Positions 24,901 to 32,339 of a DNA stretch of 64,000 nt are shown one piece after another. How positions within the stretch are numbered: position 1 is the first letter of the stretch; each line of letters begins with the position of its first letter. The position numbers and the translations under genes are program-made. The DNA is from Spisula solida (lineage: Eukaryota > Mollusca > Bivalvia > Venerida > Mactridae): assembly GCA_947247005.1 (NCBI GenBank), contig OX365949.1, positions 506,001-570,000 on the forward strand, read 5' to 3'. The notes beneath the pieces were generated by a model. It did not search any database, was not told the DNA's origin, and worked only from the letters and a program-made list of their open reading frames with translations.

Positions 24901-25512
24901 ATAATACATGTATCACACTATGAGCTGGTAAGAATTGAAATATTGTTATTGAGTTATTGTTTCATTTATAGCGTTTTAAATTACCACCACAGCCGGTGTC
25001 ATGTCATGTAGTTAGCTTTTAAAGAATATTCATAGAAAAGTGCATGAATACCCCAGGGCAGGTATTTACAATGCTTCTAAGATGTGTTCTTAAAACATTT
25101 CTTACACCTATGTCATCACTCTAGAAGACAATTCTCGAAATTTTCATGTAAGGCAATTCTAATTCTAACCACTTTAAATAAAAAATACCACCTAAAATAT
25201 CTAAGAATCTTGGTGGGTATGGCCCCAAAGTGTTCGATCAAGTTATATTTAGTGTACCTGGGTAGAACCTTCGAAAGTCCGTTGTGTACGCAGCAATATA
25301 TTTAGTTACTGCTTTCGGTATTTTTGTAATTTCTTTGCAAAATGGCTTTATACATCGCAGATGAGTCGCCGTAAACTCTTTGCACATTAATTTTGCGATT
25401 TCAGGTGTATATGTTCCTGGGAAATCTGGTACTATCCTACGCGGCCGCATTGATCGTGTCTCTATTGTTTGAGATTCCATTCCGTACATTGGAGAAGAGA
25501 ATGTTTAGATGA
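3767..25512 (+). CDS. NRF-6-like acyltransferase-3 membrane protein, 14 exons, 5' incomplete
   Basis: Exons: 3767-3951, 5881-5953, 8903-8999, 9291-9853, 10309-10476, 12109-12205, 16183-16281, 17509-17677, 18265-18344, 18848-18967, 21077-21200, 22158-22347, 24785-24927, 25405-25512. All junctions keep frame and use GT-AG; the product is 738 residues (residue 1 is a split codon) ending in TGA. Order: NRF domain (about 2-86, with GICVPDSC at 68-75), first membrane helix (about 113-136), long acidic loop (about 150-306), then the AT3 domain with about ten hydrophobic segments (337-738), ending in the family-typical E-x-P-F-x-x-LEK. Family members are multi-pass membrane proteins known from nematode nrf-6/ndg-4, implicated in lipid or drug handling in gut and hypodermis; the reaction is unproven. 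RX10H reads RX10Q (R342...Q353), RXXR reads KXXR (K425...R428) and DMQF reads TMQF (T495). The exon(s) for the signal peptide and NRF start were not found in 1-3766. The least certain junction is the acceptor before 21077 (weak pyrimidine tract). No in-frame stop or frameshift was seen. Confidence 0.9.
3952..5880 (+). other. Intron of gene 1, little recognisable content
   Basis: AT-rich intron DNA. A short GGTT-rich simple repeat lies at about 5237-5275. I see no other gene, RNA or complete mobile element. Confidence 0.6.
5881..5953 (+). CDS. Gene 1 exon: NRF domain, CVPxSC motif
   Basis: A 73-bp exon after TTATTCTAG that reads STVMLGICVPDSCTEDDTRS. The two cysteines (residues 70 and 75) match the conserved G-x-C-V-P-x-S-C element that closes the NRF domain. 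A second AG seven bases further in would break phase with the previous exon, so 5881 is chosen. It ends with one base of a split codon before GTACGT. Confidence 0.88.
7430..7575 (+). repeat. CTGACGGACGG simple repeat with a hairpin tail
   Basis: A run of GACTGACGGACGGAC-type units (about 7478-7532) is followed by a hairpin at 7545-7576 (AGTCCCCTCCGG / CCGGTAGGGGACT). Similar GGACGGAC tails occur near the ends of SINE-like elements at 51990-52030 and 58920-59050, so this may be the end of a degraded element. Confidence 0.5.
7577..7712. repeat. Near-perfect 136-bp palindrome (fold-back element)
   Basis: Two arms of about 67 bp (outer sequence AATAACACATAGCTTCGAG and its inverse) meet at AAGGCCTTCGGCCTT with almost no loop. 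A few mismatches interrupt the arms. It lies in a gene 1 intron. No target duplication is obvious. Confidence 0.85.
8903..8999 (+). CDS. Gene 1 exon: ectodomain end and start of first membrane helix
   Basis: After CTATTTCAG, in phase with the previous exon, it reads TVDDWMEGISTGEHLQVSCF and NKTVDSDFVIV. NKT is an N-glycosylation sequon. The last residues begin a membrane helix that continues in the next exon. The donor is GT|GTAAGA. Confidence 0.85.
9291..9853 (+). CDS. Gene 1 exon: membrane helix plus long acidic loop
   Basis: The 563-bp exon follows CATTTTACAG. It completes the first membrane helix (CVISIIVSMSVLGTLYDL, typical of the family), then codes roughly 160 residues of hydrophilic loop rich in Asp, Glu, Ser and Thr (for example AYEDEDESRHVDDSD). 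This loop is usually shorter in relatives. An upstream in-frame extension to 9112 is intronic: the CAG at 9290 gives the phase that fits the exon ending at 8999. Confidence 0.88.
9854..10308 (+). other. Intron of gene 1, nothing recognised
   Basis: AT-rich intron DNA of 455 bp. I see no repeat, RNA or additional exon. Confidence 0.5.
10309..10476 (+). CDS. Gene 1 exon: AT3 entry motif with R-x10-Q
   Basis: Reads VVSFSLVKNIQQLV (the family FS-x-x-x-N-x-x-x-L element), then HGIRVISMAWVILGQT. Relatives have GHT where this has GQT; the codon is CAA at 10446-10448. The donor GTTTGT is weaker than consensus, but it is the site whose phase joins the next exon (giving YTDN). Confidence 0.87.
11090..12092. 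mobile_element. Non-autonomous TIR transposon, family 1, copy 2
   Basis: Begins TACCCCAATCACACGA and ends TCGAGGTCCGTGTGATTGGG-GTA, the same ends as 785-1663. The flanks (AAA/TAC) show no clean target duplication. Inside are four tandem units of 132 bp (about 11475-12004), each reading open on the + strand by chance of length. The right end is 16 bp from the exon at 12109. Confidence 0.75.
11475..12004 (+). repeat. 132-bp tandem repeat, 4 units, inside transposon
   Basis: Units start TCATTCCAGACGTATTCGAG at about 11476, 11609, 11741 and 11873. They differ by only a few bases, and 132 is a multiple of three, which is why a 185-codon frame stays open. I do not regard it as a gene. Confidence 0.85.
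12109..12205 (+). CDS. Gene 1 exon: AT3 domain, FFVIS(G) motif
   Basis: Reads DNILRYYGNSKKHWTFMAFE then SSINATDTFFVIS, matching the family pattern (S/A)-x-D-T-F-F-x-x-SG, with the SG completed in the next exon. Its acceptor lies only 16 bp downstream of the terminal inverted repeat of a transposon (11090-12092). Confidence 0.87.
13698..14954. mobile_element. Mariner-type TIR element, degraded
   Basis: Inverted ends TACGAGAGGTGTT at 13698-13710 and 14942-14954, each followed inward by a shared ATATTTGAA. Mariner elements often end in ACGAGGGGTG-like repeats and insert at TA, which fits here. Short open frames inside (minus strand near 14504-14833) match nothing I recognise, so it is probably non-autonomous or decayed. 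Confidence 0.55.
15016..15250 (+). pseudogene. Remnant of a mariner-family transposase (C-terminal part)
   Basis: One frame reads WIDNSPYSPDLALMEFAVFR, which matches the mariner PYSPDLAP-x-D-x-x-LF block carrying the third catalytic Asp. Stops follow at 15184 and later, with YGADRFTIIRYSMGRAAF reading like the decayed C-terminal GI-x-x-L-x-x-RW-x-KC segment. The N-terminal half is not identified. It lies in a gene 1 intron. Confidence 0.65.
15671..15837. mobile_element. Small TIR element (167 bp)
   Basis: Left end CAGTGACGTTCCGATAATA, right end inverse CAGTGAAGTTCCGCTAATA. This is a typical miniature inverted-repeat element with no coding capacity. The CAGTG start with an AT-rich inner arm resembles pogo/Tigger-like ends; assignment is tentative. 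Confidence 0.6.
16183..16281 (+). CDS. Gene 1 exon: AT3 helix and K-V-W-R motif
   Basis: Reads GMLLAYQTLKALDKGMGDNK then LNLLYFYLYKVWR. The position normally written HR-x-x-RL is YK-V-W-RL, so the first Arg of RXXR is Lys (AAA at 16271-16273). It joins in phase to RLTPTYM of the next exon. Confidence 0.9.
16282..17508 (+). other. Intron of gene 1, nothing recognised
   Basis: AT-rich intron DNA with no supported gene, RNA or mobile element. The neighbouring introns 17678-18264 and 18345-18847 are likewise empty as far as I can see. Confidence 0.5.
17509..17677 (+). CDS. Gene 1 exon: AT3 RLTPTYM helix and loop
   Basis: Reads RLTPTYMIVLAIGTIILPYC, then TGPLSTG, CKLNWWKHVLYINNYAEHPP. All are strong family signatures (GP, nWW...LYINN). 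It lies between TTTCAG and GTAAAA and ends in phase 0. Confidence 0.92.
18265..18344 (+). CDS. Gene 1 exon: AT3 YLA-x-x-MQF helix
   Basis: Reads CMAWTWYLACTMQFFMISPL. Family consensus here is W-Y-L-A-N-D-M-Q-F; the N-D pair is Cys-Thr in this gene. It is flanked by TTTCAG and GTAAGT. Confidence 0.92.
18848..18967 (+). CDS. Gene 1 exon: AT3 membrane helix
   Basis: Reads YYIIGLITCGIMMLVCVMLR followed by ALISIHFNFDISIHSLLTSG. One clear membrane helix and an outer loop. Flanked by ATTTCAG and GTAAGT. Confidence 0.9.
19680..20345 (+). repeat. Two head-to-tail copies of a hairpin-bearing element
   Basis: Copy 1 starts near 19683 and copy 2 near 20010. Each opens with a hairpin (GTTTGGATGCGTAGTAATTA ... 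inverse, loop with GTGCGTAGCAC) and continues with TTTTATAACAC and ACCGTCACCGTTACGTCATT. Copy 1 has two perfect TGACGTCA palindromes at 19853-19860 and 19865-19872; in copy 2 both are mutated. It lies in the intron before the exon at 21077. Confidence 0.75.
21077..21200 (+). CDS. Gene 1 exon: AT3 helix VMGILVGYFIW
   Basis: Reads ALDEYEHHMVHPAHTRLASF then VMGILVGYFIWRWKRDF. Relatives have Y-T-K-P-x-x-R-x-x-P-Y-x-x-G-x-x-x-G-Y here, so the YTKP box is poorly kept. The acceptor at ..AATGAAG is chosen because it keeps phase; TTTAG ten bases later gives a frame mismatch. Confidence 0.75.
21490..21722 (-). repeat. Dispersed repeat family R, copy b
   Basis: Minus-strand copy starting at GTCGGACAGGGAAG, through AGCCGAGCA, AGGCACAATGCC, and the 'agctgaatg..ctagt' core. 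Same order of blocks as copy e at 33056. Confidence 0.75.
22158..22347 (+). CDS. Gene 1 exon: AT3 helices
   Basis: Reads KCVIVGWTISLVLTGVVVFG, a His/Tyr loop, then ALKSTVWSLAIAWIIFACTT and the start of NNGG. The W-x-L-x-I-A-W-I-I-F-A-C...GG element is a strong family marker. Confidence 0.92.
22440..23250 (+). repeat. Dispersed repeat family R, copy c, split by an insertion
   Basis: The left part (about 22440-22552, 'actgggtcatttagcttgac...ttctgaatgc') and right part (about 23093-23250, 'gttcattcagagtttcgaca...GTCTGACTCAATATTATC') together make one copy. A TIR element at 22553-23092 interrupts it. Confidence 0.7.
22553..23092. mobile_element. TIR element, family 2, full length (540 bp)
   Basis: Ends TTAAAGGGGCTGCCTCACA and inverse TGTGAGGCAGCACCTTTAA. 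No coding capacity. Its right half is repeated at 1725-2007. It inserted into a copy of dispersed repeat R. Confidence 0.75.
23704..24710. repeat. 36-bp minisatellite, about 28 units
   Basis: Monomer CTGAATGGCMCAGCCTCAAC followed by AAGYKGAGTGCCCTAG. Units differ mainly at two places (CACAGCC/CCCAGCC and AAGCGG/AAGTTG). Because 36 is a multiple of three and the monomer lacks stops, both strands read open for hundreds of codons; these are not genes. It lies in the intron before the exon at 24785. The monomer matches the core of dispersed repeat R at 30 of 36 positions. Confidence 0.95.
24785..24927 (+). CDS. Gene 1 exon: AT3 PLSRLTY...LVHP motif
   Basis: Reads GWINTLLSWKLFVPLSRLTY then CVFLVHPLVILLY. 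The PLSRLTY-x-x-x-LVHP element, including its His, is intact. The acceptor TTATTGTAG lies about 70 bp downstream of a 36-bp minisatellite. Confidence 0.93.
25405..25512 (+). CDS. Gene 1 last exon, C-terminus and stop
   Basis: Reads VYMFLGNLVLSYAAALIVSL then LFEIPFRTLEKRMFR and TGA. It is the final AT3 helix followed by the family-typical E-x-P-F...LEK tail. An AATAAA at 26054-26059 is a possible but distant polyadenylation signal. Confidence 0.93.
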   Translation: MYMFLGNLVLSYAAALIVSLLFEIPFRTLEKRMFR

Positions 25513-25917
25513 ATGCAGATGTTGATACGCACTGAGAGAAATGATGTCTAGTCATTGGTCATACATGTAACTTTGTATGACTGTGTTACAATTCAAAATA
25601 TGCTTTGAGAATACATGTGTTCCTTTGAAAGACCATTCCCAGAAATTATTACAAATCAACTTTGCATCGTTGCAAATGACATTATTTATAGATCCAACCT
25701 TAGCCTGTATGTAAAGCATGAATGAGTATAGCCAGTAAGCCATCAGGTTGAAACCCCATAAAATTAAATATCTTTAAAAGTAATCATCTATTTTATTGAA
25801 GTTTAGCACAGTTCACTAAATTACCTTTATCAAATATGTGTATAAATTGGAGATCTTTAATTTAATCATTAAGTTTTTAATGTAATATAATCGAACAAGA
25901 AATTGACCTGCCCATCT

Positions 25918-26040
25918 CCCAGCTATCAAAAAGCTAGATGAAATAGTTACAGCAATCAAACAGCTGAATACTCTAGCGTAATGACCTAGGCTGAAATTGC
26001 TGAAATACCAAGTTTTACCAGTCTAAAGTCCTTAAAAGTT
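25918..26040 (-). repeat. Dispersed repeat family R, copy d (partial)
   Basis: Core only: 'agctatcaaaaagctagatg', 'cagctgaatactctagcg' and 'gaaataccaagtttt' match the same blocks in copies b and e. The GTCGGACAGGG end is missing. Confidence 0.55.
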
Positions 26041-26469
26041 CAAGAATAACTATAATAAAAACTGAATGCCATAGTTTTAGCTGACAAACGCCAAGGTTAT
26101 TATGATAAGATATGCAAAATTGGTTCTATCCAGAATGGAATTGTTAAGATATAAAAGGTTTAAGGATATCCTAGCTGATCTCAAACTGCCGATAACGTCA
26201 TGGTTGAAGAACTTCATCGTGAGAGGTAATGATGGTTCCAAGATAGTGCTACTATGGTTAAGGCTCTTGATACCATATAATACGAGATGCACCGTATGAC
26301 GGAAATCTTTTTCAGAGAACAGTTTTGTTGTTCTTATAAATATTCATTTTTGTGTTTGTCATGTTATTGTGGCGTTTGCTTGTGTTTTTCTATTGACGTA
26401 TTCCTTTTCGTGCCTTCTTGCTCTGTTGGTTCTGTTGAGTTGCCTTCTCGCAGTTCAGTTTGTAAGCAT

Positions 26470-27020
26470 CCTTTTTGCATAAATTCACAGACACTTGGGG
26501 TCTGGACCACGCCCCCCCCTCCCGATACGCGCCTGGAAATATTGTTTTTATATTTATTATATATCCAGACCCATTCAGTACTCGCACAAACATTTGTTGA
26601 ATGTATTTGATATTAATACAAAAATCTACGTACGTCCTCTACTGCTTTAATAACTCAAAGATAGAAAAATCCTAGAAAAATGGATCGTGTAAAACTCGCA
26701 GGGGCGGGTATAGGCTTATGTCACTATCATCACCGTGAAGAGTAATGTGTACTTGACCGAGGGATACCAAATATAGGCGGGAAAGTTGCACAGTGAGTAA
26801 AACACGACCCGATATTCGAGGAAGGTGTGCGAGAAATTTCAGTCAAACATTTCTATCTTTGTGTTATTTAGCTAGAGAGGCATTTACGAATAGTTTTTAT
26901 TTGTCCCGGATACGTTTATAATGTTTGTGTGATTAATGTTGATGTTAAAAATATACCCAGGTGCGTAGCTGGGGGCGGGGTCCAGACGCCAAGTGTCTGT
27001 GCATTAATTCACAAACGGAA
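26470..27020. repeat. Inverted repeat pair around about 400 bp
   Basis: The arm at about 26478-26545 (AATTCACAGACACTTGGGGT ... GCGCCTGGAAATA) is the inverse of the arm at about 26948-27015 (ATACCCAGGTGCGTAGCTGG ... AAGTGTCTGTGCATTAATTC). It may be a fold-back element or two copies of one repeat in opposite orientation. Confidence 0.65.
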
Positions 27021-30000
27021 AGTATGTTTTTCACGAAACCACAAAATTTACAAGTACCCGGCCAAAATGACATAATTATATTCAAATACCAAAACTATCA
27101 ACACCAGTTTCTCTTAGTTGATTTATTTACATGAATAATACGATCAAATCAGATCTGAAAACAACGGTTAAAAACGCAACAGCAAACTCATAATGTATTA
27201 GACATTAGCATGAATGAAATAAAATAAAAATCTGATAAAATCTGAAATTAAAAATCTAAAAACCTGATGAGAAACAAATAATATTGTTTAACGATAATGA
27301 GCAGTTATAGGCATTTATACGTCGGAGCTTTTGAAGAAAGGGGTAATAAATAAGCTTCGAACAAAAAACTTGGCTTTATCAGGGGTTGATTATAAAGTCT
27401 CTCGTTACTCGTTTTGAGTAGGTTTGAGCATTATTTACATTTATATATGGATTTATGGATATATTTCAAACGTCCGTCCCACAAACCTGGTAGTACGTAT
27501 ATATATCTCATAAACACATCTGATCTACTAGGTACATAGCTAACACTTAAATGAACTATACTTTGTACAATTACAAAGCACGTTGCATATTATTTAGAAT
27601 TTCGTTTTGTATACTGATAAAAAACGGTAACTTGTACAATTATGATGTGTTAGTTATTAACTTATAAAAAAATAACTTAGTTTACATTCATTAAAAAAAA
27701 ACAATGCCCTTTAAGAAAAATGTTTGCTACAAAAGATAATTTTTAATGCACCGAGCGATACCATTCAGGACAGTTATATAATATATCAGTACACATGTTT
27801 AAGTACGTTTTGCATTTATCTTTGTGTACGTGTGCTGTTAAAACATATGTTTGACAGACTAAGAACTGTTTAAAAATAACCCTCGCAGAAATCACTTAAG
27901 GCACAAAAATGGACATACGTAAACATTCGACATTTAATCTTCATACATGTCATGGTTTAATATTTATGTACACTATTGGTTAAATATTAAATGCAATTAT
28001 ACTGCTACAACTATTCTACGTTCTTGTATCTATCACGCGCTGTACATACGCTACACATTGTATACTCATTACATTTAAAAACGTATCATTCCAGATGTAT
28101 TTGTTAGACAAACTACCCACATTATACATGTATGAACAAAAAAGAAATTGCAGAACGTATACTTTCTCAGATGACATGAACTTACCCCAAATTTGAGCGA
28201 GATAAGGACGATGGTCTTACATGTGCATACACAGCAGAACTCCAACATATTTGCCCCGAATACCCTAAACACGTCGAACTTGTCATTCGGTTCCGGCAAA
28301 ATGATAATGTAATAGTCTACTACCACGCACATAGTCATAGTGCATATATACATATGTGGGGCATTTTTAAATATACTAAGTATACAATCGCTATATTCTA
28401 TATGTCACTTCTCAAGTGATGACTACTAACAATGAGGAATGTACAATAATAATGCTGAACACTCGATGATTATCATGTTAAGGCCGTAATATATTTATTT
28501 TTCGACTAACATTATTTTTTCTTTCAAAATTAATGGTAAAAGTGATATAATATATTCTTTGATATTCCAAAATCTGATTGTACAACTCGTTTATTTAGGG
28601 TTGTCATCCGGTCACAACACATTGTGAGCATAAACATATTTTGTTATTGAATTCTTCTATTATTTCATATTACAGATAATGCATCACTGTATGAGTATGT
28701 AGCTTAGTGGATATGGTTTTGGTTTACACAGCCTTGTTATTGGGTTAATATGTTTAAGACAATGAAAGTGTTGTGTTATGTTATGATATTACGTTGTTTG
28801 CGTGCAACTGACAGACGTAAGTAAACAAATTGTACCTGTACAAATTTCAAATGTATAACAATCAAAATATAAAACTCTGTAATACATATGAAATGGATTC
28901 TTGTGGCTCTCCGAGATTGGGAAATAACCCACTAAGATCTCTAGGTAATCATTAATAGAGGCGTAAATGTTCGTTTGACAAACGGTATAAGGTATTTTTA
29001 TAAGCAAGCAAACTACAATTAACGCACCGGTAAAGAATAAAGGCATGCACTGTTTGGATAAATGATGACTTACAAACATAGATATAATAATGTAGAAAAC
29101 ATATTATGTTGATTATTATAGTTTGTTAAGTCATTACAGTGTTCTTTATAAAGCTAACGGTAAAATCATTCAAGGTTTAAACGCCAAGAGTCAATAATTC
29201 GAACAGAACAGGAAACCAATGAACTAATGTCATAGTTATAGTATGGTCGTGCATTAGTATGGTAGTGCATCTAGGAAGAGAAATGATCACAAATTCATAA
29301 ATTAATTCTGCCACATATATTCGCTAAGTTCTATTTTCTCTTTTTTTATTGCATTATGGTTATTGTTTGAACTATATTTAGTTTCCCATCATTCTATGAT
29401 AATGGTACGATCTTCAGTGGCATATTATTACATTAAAGTGTTTTAATCACATAAACGCATCGTCATATATTTGGTATATTTTATGTAAAAAGGTGTAGTG
29501 ACAAAATACAGTAACTGGAGTACGGGAGGCGCACAAATCGCTGGCTTAGAATTAGAAACTCGTTGTACAAAATCAATAATTTGAAAAAAAACAAGAACAA
29601 AATGTCTGAAAACTACTCTTTACTTATGGAAAAACAAGCTTTAGTTTGGTCAACATGACCACTTCCGATTTCCATGAAAATAGGCTCATAAGAAGCGCAT
29701 TGAGATACATATTGCAAATACGCAATTAATACGTAAGTACTAATTTTAAGCCAGCGAAATTATCCATAGAGTGTTGGGCATGTATTTTTGCCTTTAATTT
29801 ATCAACATGATAAGAAGGACAAGACATTCAGTAAATTTAACACAACAAAATGATGCTGAATCATACATAACAGAACAATCCTGTTAGAAATGTTTGAAAA
29901 TAAACTAACAATATGATTTGTTCAGATATTAATTCAATGTAATAACTTTAATCATCATAATACAGCAATCGTGATACAAAATCACCACAATGTGAGTTCT

Positions 30001-31977
30001 ACGAAACACTAAAAGCAACTTCTTCAATTATTATTTAATACAAAACATAACTGTACATAAAATGAAATCACGAATAGTAACTTTTTATTCTTGACTTCAT
30101 CGGTCACGTCAGGATTTTACAATTGTGAAATCGTGATGTATTTGTGCATACTTGTAGTTTCACAAGTCACGTTATGCCGATGTAAAATGATATTGACAGA
30201 AGCCACTTTGTGTTTTCGTAGAGTTCATTCAAACCTGAACTTAAGTGTACAATAATATGTGAAAATAAAACATAACAAATGCATTTAACATCCAATCACA
30301 ATAACACAGCAGAAATAGCCCGACATCACTCCTGCTTTTTTTATATCAGAATTAATGACGAAATTATGACAATATACAATTACTATAACAAACAAATATA
30401 GGACAGTTTGTCATGGAAGGAAACAATTTAATTGAACATAATTAGAAGAAAACAATTACTCCCAACTATATCACTGAAATATTCCAATACCGCGCACTAC
30501 ATACACGATTTTTGTTCCGACTTTATTATCCTGTTTTCATTTCAAGTACGTTTGATATACTATTTTGACTGAGCATTTAGACAATTATGAATGTCAATGC
30601 TGTCCGGATTTATACTCGAAGAAAAAACAAGAAAAGAAACCACCAATAGACAACACATTCAGATGGCAAGATTGTATAAAATACAGAAAACCTCTAGTAG
30701 TGCGACCACCGATGGTTTAAGTAGAGAACATAACACCGATGCAATAGTATGTATGAAGTTGTGTTTACATTCGACATAATATCAAGAAATGCTTGTGTAA
30801 AGTAATGCATGTTCAAATTACAGATAATATGAATTAATAATGTTCATTTACTAACTTGTACTACAAAAGGTAAATTAAAACTAATACTGCTCTAATCGAT
30901 GATATAAGTGTAGTTTTGATATGAAAATAATGAAGAAATATCAGTTGACCTATATTGTATTATATACCATGTTAACACCCCGTCCCTCGTACGTTAGATA
31001 TGTATTCTAACATTGTAAAACTTTATAAATGATTGTCGAACTCTCAGATATAAGTTTCAGCAGATGTTTTTGAGTAAAAGGTGGATTAGGTAAATGCCAC
31101 CACCGACTGTTAGGTCTCTGCTGTAAACGTATTAATTAAGCAATTTTGCTTTAAACTGCATAAATTAGATTTTGCCCCCTGGCTTTGTCCAGTTAGTGGA
31201 GGGCTTTACTTAAGTACTCTAACTACTAAAGAATAAATACAAGTATTTCAACTGACAGGACTCACGGACATTCAACAAAAGCAGAATTCTAAAAGATACC
31301 CCAACACTGCTGAAATAAGTACTAAATCAGCCCTTACCACATGTACACAACTTCATGCATGGATAACATTCCACTTAATTCATTTCCAAAAACTAAATAA
31401 TTAAATGCAAGTACATACGGCACAAAAGTACGTTGAAGCTCGCCAAGCCGCCAAAATGATTTAAAAAAAGTTAAAAACTCGTTTTCCAAACGCATTTTGA
31501 TGTCTAAAACATCTCTGATTTAAAGTTCTATTAGCCTACCAATAGCATGGAGTTGCTCAACATTGTTAACACTATAACATACAGTTTATCGCCTCCAGCA
31601 CGACCAGTTACATTTTGGCAACATACACTTAAAAGCTGAATTAATCAATACATTAACTTATTTCATTGATAGTTTTCAACCTTATCTTTGTCCAACCAAC
31701 TGCGTGTAGACACTTCCGCATTATCTTTGTTTTGCATTGGTTAATGTTATTTTACATTTTTTGTTCGGCATAGTCTACTGATCCATTGATATAAGATGAC
31801 ATCGTATTATATTACGTCCATCCTGTGCTCAATGTATTCTAGAATTCGCGTAAAAACTGCGGTGTGTGTCCCGTACTTTCGAGAAGTTTACCCCCTTAAA
31901 TAATATTGCTAAAATTATGCATATTGCATCGTACGTACATACGCTCACAGCAACGACTCTTTGATGACACAACTGCT

Positions 31978-31983
31978 TTTATT
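31978..31983 (-). promoter_or_regulatory. Candidate polyadenylation signal of gene 2
   Basis: The minus strand reads AATAAA 33 bp past the stop codon of the SLC6 gene. A second AATAAA overlaps the stop itself (32015-32020). Either would give a very short 3' UTR; more distant signals are possible. Confidence 0.35.
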
Positions 31984-32015
31984 AACGCTCTTCTTGTTAA
32001 CCTGTTGGTGACGCT

Positions 32016-32339
32016 TTATTTGTCCACAAGAGTAAATTTTACAGCACCATCATCAAGTACACCATGTCTTTCTTCAATGTCATCTCTGTAAGGCGGTGAA
32101 CCATTAGGTAGCTCCAAACCCGAATCTGTCTCATCTACACTGGTAACAGAGCGTATAAATTTCGCCGTACTTTGAGTGTGGCCATGTTTCTCCGCCTGAA
32201 TCTGTTTAGAATAACTCCAGTTGAGAATTTTCAGTTTTCTCAGAATAGCAATGACTGGTATACAACCCACAGAGGAAAACACTAGGACAGCTGCTAACAA
32301 ACCACCATACCATGGATAACCTTTATTAATGTTACTCGC
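32016..32339 (-). CDS. Gene 2 last exon: SLC6 TM12 and cytoplasmic tail
   Basis: Reads [20 protein letters not shown] then [16 protein letters not shown] (TM12), followed by about 75 hydrophilic residues ending KFTLVDK and TAA at 32018-32016. The tail has several Ser/Thr and acidic residues and no recognised domain. Confidence 0.93.
   Translation of the reverse strand, partial: ASNINKGYPWYGGLLAAVLVFSSVGCIPVIAILRKLKILNWSYSKQIQAEKHGHTQSTAKFIRSVTSVDETDSGLELPNGSPPYRDDIEERHGVLDDGAVKFTLVDK

Larger units (their letters stand above)
25513..32015. other. Intergenic DNA between convergent genes
   Basis: No gene is supported. It holds part of dispersed repeat R (25918-26040) and an inverted-repeat pair (26470-27020); the rest, about 27030-31960, is AT-rich with no long open frame. 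Promoters are not expected because both genes end here. Confidence 0.6.
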